Assembly (NCBI GenBank): GCA_024500155.1
Contig: CM044857.1
Coordinates: 46,023,001-46,087,000, forward strand
Source: Chenopodium formosanum
Lineage: Eukaryota > Streptophyta > Magnoliopsida > Caryophyllales > Amaranthaceae
DNA: 64,000 nt
Direction: 5' to 3'
Shown: piece after piece, positions 51,701 to 62,798 of the stretch
Layout: each line of letters starts with the position of its first letter
How positions within the stretch are numbered: position 1 is the first letter of the stretch
Notes under the pieces: generated by a model
The model's input: the letters and a program-made list of their open reading frames with translations, nothing else
What the model was told of the DNA's origin: nothing
Databases searched by the model: none
Position numbers and translations under genes: made by a program

Positions 51701-54700
51701 CCTTCCATCCTCATTTGTTATCCAAGTGAAAGATACTTCATCCCTACATTTCCCTTCCCATCCTTTCCCTCCATTTCCTTCAATCCAAACAAAGGGTTAG
51801 TTATGCTCACATAGTTAATTCTTGGTTAACATAGTGTCATGGTTGATTTCTTATTGCATCGACCTTGCTCAATATACTTGTTCAATTATTTCAAACATAT
51901 GTTATTGTCTTATTTAGCCATCCTGCACACATCAACTAGTTTGTTTAGTGGATGAATACTAGTATATACGGTAGCAGTTAGTTGGAGGCTAGATAGTTCC
52001 TCTCTTTTGCATAATCTATGCTTTTGCAACATTCCGTCAGCTCGGTTTAACTAAACAGAAACACAATTCAACTTCTACCCCCCTTCCTCCTGTTGACTTT
52101 TGGCAGGTACAGCTTAAAACCCCAGGGAATAACATACCTTTCACAAATGAAGATACCAGGTGCCTCTGCAAGCCATCTTCTAGTTTCTTTGCTGAGGTAA
52201 GTTGTCCTTTTCCTTTTAGTTGCACCTTCGACAGTATAAGACAGCCAGAATCTCTTTTTAAAAACTAGCTACACATAAAAACTATTTTTCTCAAAGACTT
52301 GAAAACTGTAAACCTGTACCTCGGGATTCATTCCAAGAGCAAGCACTGCACCCAATGCTTCGGCAAAGGCATCACGAATAGATGAATTTGGATCATTAAA
52401 AGCCTGATAGAGGTAAGTATTAGTTAGTATAAATGAATAAAGAGGCAATTATATAGAGCAAGGGAGGAGGATCTACCTTAACACAAGTAAAGGCTGAACT
52501 ATCAAGCTCTGCAGTACCCAAACCTGGTCCTCCAACATTAGCAAATGTCTTTAAACATCTAGCAGCAGCTATTCTGACAATAGGTGACTTATCAACAACA
52601 CCGAATCGCATGATGAGTCGAAATGCCTCTGTATATGCCGTAGCAGCAGAAGCACCGCCACAACCCTCCATAGCATTCCGAAGCATATGTAGAGCCTCTT
52701 TCCTTACATACTCCTGTAAAGTTTTATGTTAATTAAGGTAAAATAGAATAAACCAGCCCGAATCACAAACAACTATATTTTTCTTAAGACTATCAGACAA
52801 ACTTCTTGATTCTTAAACTTGTGTAGTTTACAAAAACACAAGTTGCTCCCTACATCATAGCCTAAATCCCCAAGCATATGTACTATGTAGGTTAGCAAAA
52901 GGAACAACATCGTGTTGTACAAATGACCTCGTAGATCAATGTCTCTAGATGTGTGTACAATGTGCCATGGTGGTGTCAATAACTCAATACAAACAATCCA
53001 TCTTGTATGATCCTGAGTACATGAGCCTGGAGATATACTTCATCATTAAAAGCATTTGAGTACACCCCTAAAGGAAAGGGGAAAAAAAAGAAGGAAGCAT
53101 ATTTTAGGAGTGCATAACATCATTAATTAGTCACTCTGGAAGATCTAGAAGAAAATGCCAGCAGAATTTGCAGAATATCAAGCATTTCAAATGGCTCTTT
53201 CAGGATAACAACAGGTTTTCCACTTTTCCTAACCTCGCAATTTCTCTTTTTAGTATATGTACCAGGAGTAATGCCACTTGCACATCCTAACAATATTATA
53301 GTATTACACATCTATTGATCTATTAGTTTTACCAATCCAAAATAAAAATGAAATTACTCCCACAAAGATGTTCCCCAAGAATAGGTTTGGCAACCAGCAT
53401 GGCTGCATATTTCATTTGCAGTGATTTTTTTTTTTTTTTTTGGGTGTGTGTACCTCAAACAGGTAGATTGTCTCATCAATTCGTCATCAATGAATTCTCT
53501 AGTCTCAAGCTATCTAAAAAACAAAAATAACATGAAAATTAAAAGGCCCAAGTAGATCTAAAACATTACAACTCAGCATTCAACTCCCTCTGCTTTCCCT
53601 TCCACGGGCAAATTTCAAAAGAATCAAAAGAGAATACTTGTATACCTATGACAAACCTAAGAAATCATTTTCATCTCATTCAGCAATAGCCTTAATGTAT
53701 ATGTATTCAGAATCTTTGTTTCACAATACACACCAAGGGTGCTTATAGCATATAAGACTAATTCAGTGTGGTGGCAGTCAAAATCATAAATAAATAAATA
53801 AATAAATAACAATTTACATATCAACAAATTTAAATACCTCATGAGACTTCATAAGTTTCGAGGCAATACTTGTTGTTTCTGAAAATCCAGAAGTGATCTT
53901 CCTACCAAAATGTCGATATAGTTCTCCCAAACACTGGGCAACACCTTGATTTAACAGAAAATGAGAAATAGGTCATGACTAAGCAGAAATTCAAACCTAC
54001 AAAAGAAAAAAAATATATATCCAGTATAAATTACTTGAGAATGTGCCACGAATGCCTGGTTTGTAATGAATGAAATAGATACAACTATACATCATCCCTT
54101 TTGCAAAGACAAGGTTTTGGCAAAGTTCTCTATTTGTTACACCGGGAAGTTTAGATTATGAATGCATCATTGCTGACACTCTGACAGGAAAGTATATCCT
54201 CTATAAATCTTTTATATTGAGTTCCCTTGGTGTTCTTGTCATAGTATTCCCACCATTTCCTCTTGATGTTCCCGTATGCCTTATCTCATATTTAAATCAT
54301 CCATATCTTTATACCATATTGGTAAAAAAGATTGAAAGTTAATTTCTCAAAACTACACATTGTAACATACTAGCAAGATCCCGCGTGATAACTTTTGTTC
54401 TCAGATATATGGTCATAGTTTTGGATCTAAGAACAAGACATTGCAAATGGGAACATCAAAACGAAGCGAAGGGAATAACGTTGTGAAAATAAAGTGTTCT
54501 ATACTTTCCCTTCAAAGAAATTGTGGTACTTTCTAATTTTCTATTAGCCATATACTTCATTCGTATCTTTTTAGTGGACACGTTTTACACTATTCACATA
54601 AGTTACTTTGACTCCTTTGTGTGATTTATTCTTAAGAAAAAACACAATACGGCCACAACAACACATACCCAAAAATTATTCATTGATGGGAAAATGAATT

Positions 54701-55813
54701 AAAGAGACAAAGCCCACAGGCCCAGCATAATTAAGCAAGCATCTTAAATCGTAGAGAGCCAAACACAATTTATTAGGAGTGAACACTAGTGACCAGCATC
54801 AATTCAAGTGGAAATCTTCACCTTATATTTCTTTGTTCATCTTATATATTTTCAAGCTACATTGTTTTTATTAATCAGCTTCCTCCTCATTCAACAGTCT
54901 ATGATTTCTATCAACCTTAGACAAAGGGAAAAAGGAACCAACAAAAACAAGGCTACCCTATATATTTCTTTGCTTTTCTCGTCCTCTAGTAAAAGTAAAA
55001 TCAATGTTAGTACCCATGTTCACAATTCATTTGTTCAAAGTGAAATGCAAGTGCAAACCAAAATCATACACTAAGAAATAGGAGCATTGTTTTGCCAATT
55101 ATATAATGGTGAACAACATCACCCATATAAATACAGGTGATTAACACAAGAGATTCAGAGTTCATTGACAAACCAGCAACACATTGAGGTTCGCTTCTCT
55201 TCCCGTCAGCAAGAAACCCTTGAAGAGCACTAGCCCTTGAGTATATCGAAATAGGATCTCCTTTCCAGATAATTTTAACCATAGCTAACGATGCCAAGTG
55301 CCGCACCGGCCTCCGGGCACCCAAAACCAGCAGTGAAAACAATGCATCTTCACATTTTCTTTGCCATAACATAATAGGTTCCTAATTCAATCAATATCAA
55401 AGTCCATCCACAAATTCAGCAAGAATTCGCAATCAAAACATAAAAATTCTCTAAATCAATCCAAATGCCAGTACAATTTGCAACATTAAAAATAAAAAAT
55501 TCAAATTAAACAGCCTTAAAACAATTAAATTCAAAAAAATTGCAAGTTGAACATAAACATGGTGAAATTCCATGACTTAGAGCATATTAGCAGCAACATA
55601 GATCTAATTAAGCAGAGCAAAGCTAAAAAGGAGAAAGAAAACCTTAGGTTCGTCATTAATGGCGGAAATGAGATCGGAGAGAAGATCAAAGCAGAGAAGA
55701 GGATCGGGAGATTTGTGAGCAGCAGAAGCGACAATGGATTGTAATTGAGCAACGAGAACGCCGAATTGTGAGAGCGGAATATTACTCTCCATCATCGAAA
55801 CCTTCTTCGCCAT
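23570..55813 (-). CDS. SWEETIE: SWEETIE, giant HEAT-repeat protein (HEATR5/Laa1 family)
   Basis: Orthologue of Arabidopsis SWEETIE, tied to trehalose and sugar metabolism; animal HEATR5 and yeast Laa1 work with the AP-1 clathrin adaptor. My model: 48 exons, all GT-AG, 2315 aa, one frame. Exons: 55813-55643, 55381-55174, 53944-53838, 52713-52477, 52403-52320, 52225-52138, 51134-51070, 50308-50204, 49374-49285, 49191-49111, 48488-48420, 47422-47297, 47141-47038, 46514-46382, 46304-46198, 45127-45017, 44911-44744, 44607-44521, 44343-44250, 43135-43067, 42948-42826, 42739-42671, 42575-42471, 42316-42228, 40893-40737, 39725-39576, 38996-38947, 38756-38657, 38533-38477, 38023-37956, 36706-36613, 35392-35169, 34824-34683, 34593-34525, 33288-33232, 32845-32759, 32669-32541, 32412-32209, 32102-31647, 28878-28813, 28025-27928, 27848-27752, 27657-27522, 26359-26055, 25961-25827, 25743-25579, 25469-25344, 24655-23570. 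Diagnostic stretches: SQFGVLVAQLQSIVASAAHK, DKRDAWLGPWIPGRDWFED, SAGGMALSSLVPATVSS. HEAT helices fill residues 1-1960; exon 48 encodes an acidic tail with DDDDWDAFQSF and a 75-aa tandem repeat. Exon 17's acceptor (44912) was set by frame; a later AG at 44889 breaks it. Confidence 0.93.
23582..24031 (-). repeat. Coding tandem duplication of 75 codons in SWEETIE tail
   Basis: Residues 2163-2237 (start NFLNSGLQLPEK) and 2238-2312 (start NFLNSALQTPEN) are direct repeats. Both contain EASxLEVD, DQSxxSAxxSxL, ASADNESIV and SCSE in the same order; the DNA is also clearly duplicated. The second unit ends three residues before the stop codon. Confidence 0.85.
24712..24774. repeat. (AT)n microsatellite in SWEETIE intron 47
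   Basis: About 31 AT units with no interruption, 57 bp upstream of the exon 48 acceptor on the minus strand. Long Tyr-Ile frames reading through it are artefacts. Confidence 0.95.
29373..30642. mobile_element. 1.27-kb CCGA-rich element in SWEETIE intron 39
   Basis: The ends TTAAAGGTGTCAAAACCGA and (inverted) TTAGAGGTGTTAATTCGGA match at most positions, giving a short terminal inverted repeat. Two blocks of degenerate CCCGACCCGA / GATCCGA units (29385-29740 and 30340-30625) flank an AT-rich centre (29741-30340). It fills nearly half of the 2.77-kb intron between exons 39 and 40. No transposase was seen. Confidence 0.65.
33588..33734 (+). mobile_element. TTCAG family copy 6 in SWEETIE intron 34
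   Basis: A 147-bp copy with the cleanest ends of the family: GGGCCTGTTCTCTTCAG and CAGAACAAGCCC. AAA flanks both sides (33585-33587, 33735-33737). The interior matches copy 4 closely, including TTAATTTCCTTCTCTCATAA. Confidence 0.8.
33931..34137. mobile_element. Stowaway-like MITE in SWEETIE intron 34
   Basis: Flanked by TA (33929-33930 and 34138-34139). The left end TTCCTTCCATCATACAATAG.. pairs with the inverted right end CTCTTCTCATCCTATAATAG.. over about 28 bp with several mismatches. 207 bp long, AT-rich, no coding frame. Confidence 0.6.
36484..36502. repeat. Short (AT)n tract in SWEETIE intron 31
   Basis: About nine AT units within intron 31; listed for completeness. Confidence 0.8.
37007..37189. 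mobile_element. 183-bp TIR element with GACACGGGT-type core, SWEETIE intron 30
   Basis: Left end TGTTACACGGACTC and inverted right end TGTTACAAGGACTC match at 13 of 14 bases. Inside are paired motifs TACCCATGTCGGA/TCCGACACTCGGACATGGGT and GAGTCGGACGCTTGGACACG. No clear target duplication. Confidence 0.6.
40010..40330. repeat. AAGGC-rich repeat in SWEETIE intron 25
   Basis: A region with many AAGGC/GCCTT words and an internal direct repeat of about 35 bp: AAAACACCTATATTTTGCTA..GGGTAGCG near 40010 and AAAACACCAATATTTGCCAA..GGTTAGCG near 40182. It is probably a decayed mobile element; ends not defined. Confidence 0.5.
41087..41342. mobile_element. Stowaway-like MITE in SWEETIE intron 24
   Basis: 256 bp between TA dinucleotides (41085-41086, 41343-41344). 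Left end CTTCTTCTGTTTTTCTTTTA.. pairs with inverted right end CTTCCTCCATTCTTTTTTAT.. and the match continues to TTACACC/TTGCACC. A fragment of the same family is at 54551-54650. Confidence 0.75.
41393..41603. mobile_element. 211-bp element with 50-bp inverted ends, SWEETIE intron 24
   Basis: Left end TGCACCCGGGACCATGATGA.. and inverted right end TGCACCTCAGACTACGACGT.. align over 50 bp to a perfect inner stretch, GAATGAACAAATAGTTC-like. Each arm also contains its own hairpin (ACCATGATG-AG-CATCATGGT on the left). It lies 50 bp from the Stowaway element. No TSD is obvious. Confidence 0.7.
44029..44068. repeat. T-run followed by G16 in SWEETIE intron 19
   Basis: About 24 T followed directly by 16 G (44053-44068). 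Such a tract could form a G-quadruplex and is likely to slip; its length is uncertain. Confidence 0.85.
44465..44494. repeat. (GT)n microsatellite in SWEETIE intron 18
   Basis: About 14 GT units with one GC interruption, between exons 18 and 19. Confidence 0.9.
47463..47530. repeat. (AAT)n-type microsatellite in SWEETIE intron 11
   Basis: Imperfect AATAAC units pass into nine or more AAT units, about 40 bp from the exon 12 acceptor side. Confidence 0.85.
51541..51796. mobile_element. Tourist-like MITE in SWEETIE intron 6
   Basis: 256 bp between TTA duplications (51538-51540, 51797-51799). Ends are CAGTGTGTTTGGACAAAG and (inverted) CCCTTTGTTTGGATTGAAG. The interior is purine-rich on one half and pyrimidine-rich on the other (GGAAGGGAA/TTCCCTTCC), and holds a G14 run at 51562-51575. 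Confidence 0.7.
54551..54650. mobile_element. Stowaway-like fragment in SWEETIE intron 2
   Basis: Matches the left half of the 41087 element: ACTTCATTCGTATCTTTTTA, TTTTACACTATTCAC, CTTTGA, TTGTGTGATTTATTC, AAAAAACA in the same order. The right terminus is missing. Confidence 0.6.
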
Positions 55814-57472
55814 TGTTGAAACTTCAAGGTTTTTGATTTGATTGAAATTCTGAGAAAAAAGATGAAGAATGAGAGTAATGTTCAGTTTACAAGAGCTCCC
55901 ATGGCAGAGGAGCAATCATAAGCTGAGGAAGTAGCTATTATGGAATTGTTATAATCACTCGGGTTGAATTGCTATTTCGTAAATCTGCAATTAGGAGGAT
56001 ATAAGTTGATTATACGGGACACAGAGGCTAGAGTAGTTGGCTAGTTTTTCGACTTTCTGGCGTAAGGTTAAGGGTTGAATCACACCGAGCTCATTAAAGG
56101 AGGAATTTCTCTTACATCCCCTTCTAGAATGAGCTTTCTCTCTCCTTTCTCGAGTGGCGTTAAAAGGATTTAATTGAGATTAGTTGGTTAAAAGGTCAAA
56201 GGTAATCCCCGAGTCCCTTCATCCTTAAAAGATTGCTTTATTGCAACTTGTAGAGTCAAACTTTAAAACCTTTGGCTATGAACGTTCTTTATTCGTATGA
56301 GAACTTTATACGGAATATGAAGTTTTTTTTTTCTTTTTTTTTTTTTGAAAGGCAAATATGAAGTATTTAGTATAAAAAAAAATTAAAAAAAAAATTGGAA
56401 TAATTCATCATGGGACTTCAAATGTCAATTTATTATATTTCTATTTTATGTCACATTGGCTTTGAGTCTCTGATAATGTGATATTATGTTAAAAAAACTG
56501 ACTCAACCAATAGCTTAATCGAATAGTTGAAAGTCTTGAAACCCATGATCGACTAGTCTTCTTTATATTTCGTAGTTTGTAGTGGGATAATAAGATAACG
56601 TTCCTCAGAGTAATGAGCTAAACTTCCTACATAAAACATACACAAGTCCCATTTGTTCATACTTAGTATGAATTAAATTGCTGATTATATTTTGGTAACA
56701 CAGCAAAAGGTGTGTAATCTAACTAGAAATTTTAGTTACACTCTTTGTCATTTTGTGTTAATTTTGTGATTTATTATTATTGTTTGCATGAGTGTTTACA
56801 TTTTTTAATTACCAGGATTATTGTTAATTGGATGAATTCGCTTATGTTTTGTATCAGCAACTAGCACTTTGTTTTGTGAGCTGCTATCAGAGGTTTCAAT
56901 TAGCAACAAGCACTTTGTTTTGTGAGCTGCTATTAGAGGTTTCAATTTGCTGTTTTTATTGTTCATAAGTGTAAGATTGATCAATTTTGGAGGGTGAGAT
57001 GGGATAGTAATAGCCGACTCCACTGATGGGATTAAGACTATGATTGATTGATAGATAGATGGGATAGTAATAGGGGGTTGTGTGATCCCTTGTTTTTGCT
57101 AATCACCTGTTATATATTTTCCTCTTGTTTAGGGTAAGCGTTGTAACATAAGTATTGGGGAAAATAATGGATTTAATATGATTCTCCAATTATTTGTGTT
57201 GAGCATTCTTAGGTTGATGTCACCAAGATTCAAACTTTGATATTAGGATCTAAATGAATGTAAATATAAAAAACAATGGGAATATCCAGCAAATTATGCT
57301 AGAATAAAAGCATACTTCTTATCAGTAATTATATCACTCCACAATACATATTCTGTACAAAATTTGCATTTTCATGAATTACGTAAATAACAGATACTAC
57401 TATAAGACCTAAATTGAAGCAGGAATGAACTTAGAAAAAGTAAAGATCACAGATTCTCAGGGGTTATTCTGT
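55814..57472. other. Intergenic DNA between SWEETIE and CXE17
   Basis: Includes the SWEETIE leader and promoter near 55.8-56.0 kb. A 45-bp tandem duplication lies at 56864-56947 (unit AGCACTTTGTTTTGTGAGCT..), and GATGGGATAGTAATAG occurs at 56998 and 57059. The CXE17 3' UTR is at the right edge. No additional gene is supported. Confidence 0.55.
56864..56947. repeat. Two-copy 45-bp tandem repeat
   Basis: AGCACTTTGTTTTGTGAGCT..GAGGTTTCAATT occurs twice with 45-bp spacing and one substitution in the shared 39 bp. Confidence 0.8.
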
Positions 57473-58501
57473 TCAGCTGTGAATGAAAGCTTTTAAGTGA
57501 CCAATCATTTCTTGTGTGCGAGCTTTGGAGAGTGACGAGCTATTTAGGATCTGAAATGCGTGACCCACACCCTTGTAGACCATCATATTTACCTTCTTTC
57601 CTGCATTAGCCATGGTAGAGCAGAACTCCTTGTTCCTATCCATCAAGATATCCATGTCTGACACACACACCATTGTAGCTGGAAGTTCTATACTATTCAG
57701 TTTAGTTGCGCCTTTAGCTAGAGGGTTGCACCATGGGTGCTCCCGGGTAGAGCCCATAGGGAGGGATAACCGCCAATAGGTATCAGCTGCTGATAAAGTA
57801 AGTGCTGATCCGTATGGTTGAGGGGCCTTTTCAGATGCAGTTCGTGACTCACCTCCAAAGAAAGGTTGGATTAGGATAGTCCCTCGGTGAGAGAGTGGCC
57901 TTAGGAGGGTTGACCTTGCTGATCTGCTGGCCCCAAATCTTAGAGCGACATTATGAGCCATGTTAGCTCCTGCGCTGTCACCTACTAGGAAGAAACCTAA
58001 GAGATTGCAGCAGCTTAGCCACCAAGAATGCTCTCTTGAGCCATGGGTAGCTTGCTCCTTCACCCACATGACGGTGTTGTAACCATCCTCATAGGCAGCA
58101 GGAAGACGGTTTTCAGGGGCTAGACGATAGTTTACTGACATGACTACACAACCTGCTTTAGATGCTAGGTTGGATATGAAGTCATGGTAACACATCCACG
58201 CTGCTGAACCTACACAGAAACCTCCTCCATGGAAGTAGACAAGTAGAGGCAAGTTCCTTTGTCCTTGTGGAACATAGACACGTGCCCACAGGTTCGTTGA
58301 TCTGTCCATGACAATATCCCTTGAAGTCACCCTTAGCTCAGAAGGAATGTTGCAAGGGACATTTGGGATGATTGGTGGCCTTTCAACATGCCCATCTTTA
58401 TGTACCCTGATGAGCCCTTCTATTTCTTCCACCAAAGCACCGTGATGGTGGTGTTTTCTTGCATTGAGACTCAGTCTTGGATCTAGAGAGAGGGCAGCCA
58501 T
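57473..58501 (-). CDS. CXE17: Carboxylesterase, CXE17-like alpha/beta hydrolase
   Basis: Plant carboxylesterases of the hormone-sensitive-lipase/GID1 group hydrolyse small esters; the natural substrate is unknown. One uninterrupted exon of 342 aa. Start chosen at 58501 (MAALSLDPRL), which fits the family; an ATG 15 codons upstream adds residues unlike it. The oxyanion-hole motif is HGGG (91-94). The nucleophile is Ser176 in GDSAG. The likely acid is Asp284 in DMDILMD, and His314 in GVGHAF completes the triad, so it should be active rather than a gibberellin receptor. SVNYRLAPENRLPAAYEDG (122-140) is also typical. A TATA box lies 66 bp upstream. The segment 155-170 (EHSWWLSCCNLLGFFL) differs from the family's usual D-F-x-R pattern. 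Confidence 0.9.
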   Translation of the reverse strand: MAALSLDPRLSLNARKHHHHGALVEEIEGLIRVHKDGHVERPPIIPNVPCNIPSELRVTSRDIVMDRSTNLWARVYVPQGQRNLPLLVYFHGGGFCVGSAAWMCYHDFISNLASKAGCVVMSVNYRLAPENRLPAAYEDGYNTVMWVKEQATHGSREHSWWLSCCNLLGFFLVGDSAGANMAHNVALRFGASRSARSTLLRPLSHRGTILIQPFFGGESRTASEKAPQPYGSALTLSAADTYWRLSLPMGSTREHPWCNPLAKGATKLNSIELPATMVCVSDMDILMDRNKEFCSTMANAGKKVNMMVYKGVGHAFQILNSSSLSKARTQEMIGHLKAFIHS

Positions 58502-58566
58502 TCTCTTTTTGACTTTACAAATAAGAGAATATGTGTTATTATGCATGTCAGTATTTCATTGAGTCC

Positions 58567-58573
58567 TTATATA
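58567..58573 (-). promoter_or_regulatory. TATA box of CXE17
   Basis: TATATAAGG on the minus strand, 66 bp before the CXE17 start codon, giving a leader of about 35 nt. Confidence 0.7.
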
Positions 58574-61500
58574 GGGGGAAGAGGTCAAAAAAGATGACCA
58601 ATGTGAATACTTCGAACTAGAAAGAAACTTGATGCTCTCTTTATCTGACAAGTGGGAAATTGGGAGCTCACCGTTTTAATGTGAGGTTAATTTGATATTT
58701 CGGCTAGGGTGTCCAGCATCTAGCTTTTTGATGATGCTATTTGTATGTAGTTAAACCTTTATTTGGATGTTTCCGTAGTATCTAATCAGCCTAGGCAACA
58801 TGATGGAATAATGATAAATCTGATGGTACAAGCAGTGCACTGACAGCCAACAATACTTAGCTGCTGATAAACTTGAATTTAACTGATATGTTTGTTTGGA
58901 TGGCTAGAAAGGAATCACCAAAATCTTGTCAACAGAGACGAGATTTAGCCGGTGATTTGTTATTTGGTGTAACTGGTGCATATGCACCATAAGTAATGAA
59001 AATAATTTCATGCAGTGGGTCCAAACAACTCTAGTTCAACTTTAAGAAGCTAATCAGTAATTTATTGGAAGAGACTGTTACAAGTTGATGAACAGAGAAT
59101 GTAATTCCACCTCTAACACATCTTGTTAGGACTTGTCTATCAAATGCCACTAAATGGAATCTGTTGATCATCCTTTAGGCTTCTGTGGGAAGCTGTAACT
59201 GGATGAATAATATTTCTGTCTTTTGGCCCCGTATATATATTGGATGTTTATCGATTAGCAAATGCCTATGTACAGTAAGATTTTCGCAATATGAATCTCA
59301 ATAATTCCTGCCTATCATACTGTACAATAACTACGACTGTGGCTCGCCTTGTGTGAACTGATGGGATCAGATGTGTGTAACCTTGCTAATTATTGAAAAA
59401 GGCTGTTTTGGTGATGTCTAATCATTGCAAACAAGCTGTTTCAAAGAACATATATATTAGATGTTTGAATTAATTCACTATAATATGGAAAAGCTTTACT
59501 GGCCTAAAAAGTATTAACAACATGAATATACTAATATAGTTGATCACAAAACCTACTTAAGATGATTTTTTATGTTCTTTGCTTTTATTTTGGGGAGTAG
59601 TAGTGGGAGGAGGTTAGAAAACTGTTTAACAATGATTCCTAAATCTCAACTGTATCAAATTCTAACATGGAAGATAATGGTTTTAAGAATGAAACCAAAA
59701 TTAATCTTTCTACATCAATACATTATATTCGAAAGTAAACATGGTTTATAAAGTCAGATGTGTTATTTTTGTTCTGATTGACCAGAATCTGATGAGTTTT
59801 TGGAGCTACATGGTGCTGGGGGAAATTGCCCATTCGGCTTATGGCCAACTTAATAGTGCATGCATTCAGACTTAATAGTGCATGCATTCAGACATACAAG
59901 GCTTTAAAGTTCTTATTCTTGAGATGCTTTGAGTAAATTCTTGAGATATGCTTAACTGAATGCAAGGGAATTATATTTATCCTTCATTTTGGATTTGAGG
60001 TTTTTGCTAGCATCTTACTGGAATCCTTTCTAAGCCATTGGTTTGTGTTATCGTTTTCTGGCTAAGCTTTTGACTTTCCTGACCTGGAAATAATTTAGGA
60101 GATATTCCGTGATGGTTCATCTTTCTTGCAAATTATTTTTCACATTTCTAGAAATACTTTGTTTTCCTACTGTTAGGTTTAGGCTGCAGGTCAAATACGA
60201 GACTGAGGATGAAATCCTGTCGTCCTAGTGCCTGTGCTGAAGCACTTGTATTATTGAAATACAATCAAATCTGACTTTGCCTAAGAATAATATGTGCTAG
60301 TTATACCTTTGAAAATAATATTCGAGGTTCAAGGATAATACTTTGCCTAAGCACATAGAGGGTTCATGATTCAATGCATGACAGTTTTTTCTAGGGCTCT
60401 GATATTTTCATACTGATTGAACTTGATGTTTATTTGTTTATAATTTTAGCCACAATAATTCCATGCATCTATATTTGAATTATGATTATGAATATTCTAA
60501 CAAAGGGGGAAATCCTGCTTAATTCAGAGTAATCTCTTGGTTGAAAAGGCCATATATTCTTTTGATATTCTTCTTTTTAATTTTAGCAGTCAGTCTGAAA
60601 TCTGGAAGATATATTATTTACTCAAAATTCTTTTAACTACGTTTTCTCCCTTGCTCGTGATGCAGGTACGAAGTACTTAGAAGATGGCTTAAATAAATAT
60701 TACATAGATTTCTCTAAGCATGCTTGAAAAAGTTAATTTTTTAGTAGAATCTATGATATCCTGACCTCAAGAACTGGCTAAGCTGACTGGAAGCTTGCAT
60801 GACTGCACGTTATATTCTGATCAAATGCATGGATTCTGAACGGAGTTGTTAGAGTCAACATGAAAATTTGCTTTGCAAACGCTAAAGCAACATTCGTGGA
60901 ATGTGAGTAGGCAAGTCCAGCTTATAGTCTTTTACTACTATAACTCTTTAAGCATGAATTTTCAGGGGTCCCAAATAGATTATATTCCTCTAAGGATGAT
61001 ATGCAGAACAATGAATTTCCAAGTACAGAAAATGGATTTCCGCCCATGAGGATTATAAGATTGCAATTTGACCTGTTTAGGTTGAGCTAACAGCGATACC
61101 TTCTCCTCTGGCATACCCATATAGTCTGATATACGATTGGATTCTTTCTATCCTTTTCTTCCTCACCAAAAACAAATCTTTCATTGCTACCGCGGATATG
61201 CAAATCTCTGTAGCTTTATGCTCCCGCATATTGTTCTCCTTTTGACTATGTATTAGAGAGCAAGACAAAGACATATTATCTCTTACAGTAGCTTTTTACT
61301 CTACCTATATCTTGACCCTGTAGCATATTTTCTGAAGAAGTTTCTGCTGAGCATCTTTGCTATGACTGATGGTGAGCATGTAAGCATATTAGTTCTTCAG
61401 TTAAGATTGCTTTAGTATAATGTTCCTGTTATCCATATGCTAGCAGATTAAACACGAGTCTTTTCAGTAACTCAGTGGCCCTTTCTTTAGGTTTTTGGTT

Positions 61501-62798
61501 TTTGTGGGAGCAAAGAGTGCCTCCAGTCCAACCATTGTTGAGTTAGTGCCAGGGTCATGTCGACTTTTTTATTGGACATTCTTCACTCGCTTGTCAAATC
61601 AGTTGGTCAAGTCGGTAAATCAAATCACAATTCGGTTTCTTTTCGGGATGTACAAAATTGTATTCAAGACCCTAAATTTTCGGGTGGAATCTGATCACAT
61701 TTTTGGATCGAGTAGAATATTGACAATGAGAGTATGAGGTTAAATTGAGAAAAAGGGACATGTTTTGTAGCCATGGACTTATTATTCATACAATCATACT
61801 TCATACTAAAATTAGTTTTTATAAGTAGAATGATAAACGCTTAGAGAGGATCACAAAAAATTACCTTGTTATGATTTTCTAAGATCTGTTCGCGTTGTGT
61901 CTTAACCATACAACTCTTTCCGTAAAAATAGACTGCAATTTAAATTACACATTAGGAAACTTAATTATTGTACGACGAGAACGTGCTGAATATCCATACA
62001 TACGTCCATAAGGTGTCCTACTTTCAATTGCCCTTTGCTAGAAGTTAAGGTCACCCAACTCCATGTCTTATTTGTGTTCTAACCTCCATAGACGATTATT
62101 AAATGGACTAAAAGAGATTTATGCTTATATACTTGACAGTTAACAGGCAGCTATGAGGCTAAAGTTTCTTCGTGCACTATAAAAGAGATTATGCTAATAT
62201 ACTTGACAATTAACAGGTAGCTATGAAGCTAAAGTTTCTTCGAGCAGATTCGTAACATCATTATCAACATTAGAAATATAAAAGAAAACAAGCCAGTTAC
62301 AAAAATATAATTTGACCAATACATCTCCACTTTCAGAGAAGTATCAGTTTAGTAAACAGAAGGGTAAGAGAAATTAAATGAACTTGAATCTGTGTAGTGC
62401 CCTAGTGTGTGCCTAGCAGCAGTAGATTCAAAACAATAAAACAGGAAGTCTAAAACACAGTTTATAACTGTAGTGTTAGATCAGAGATGACCAACCCAAA
62501 TCCATTGTTCTGTGTCTTGGTTGTATTCATCATAAGAAAATACCTTCAAAACATAAATTCATCACCACAAGATAAGATCTACAGTCCATGTCGGAACCTG
62601 TTAACAGAAGTTTTACACAAACAAGTGCTACCACAAACCAAAAACATACTATGTCTTGTATGCAACGGGTGTATTTTTCATCCTTGACAAACTTGACTCT
62701 ACATGTTAAATACAATTGCACCTGTTGTATACAAGTCTTTGTGACAATAAAAACAGAAACATGGAGGGTTGGGGCGTTCAAGACTAGGTAACATAAGC
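58574..62798. other. 4.2-kb gap with no recognised gene
   Basis: CXE17 upstream DNA followed by AT-rich sequence. No frame above 90 codons has family features, and no exon chain with conserved motifs was found. Visible structures: a 22-bp tandem duplication at 59849-59892 (ACTTAATAGTGCATGCATTC..) and a diverged about 67-bp duplication at 62118-62244. Ordinary regulatory or decayed transposon sequence seems likely. Confidence 0.5.
62118..62244. repeat. Two-copy tandem duplication, about 67 bp
   Basis: AGATTTATGCTTATATACTT..GGCAGCTATGAGGCTAAAGT and AGATTATGCTAATATACTTG..GGTAGCTATGAAGCTAAAGT follow each other and both end TTTCTTCG.GCA. Confidence 0.8.

Noticed and set aside
58574..62798. A hidden gene in the 4.2-kb gap
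   Set aside because: Small frames such as 61495-61737 have no family features or splice context, so no gene is reported.
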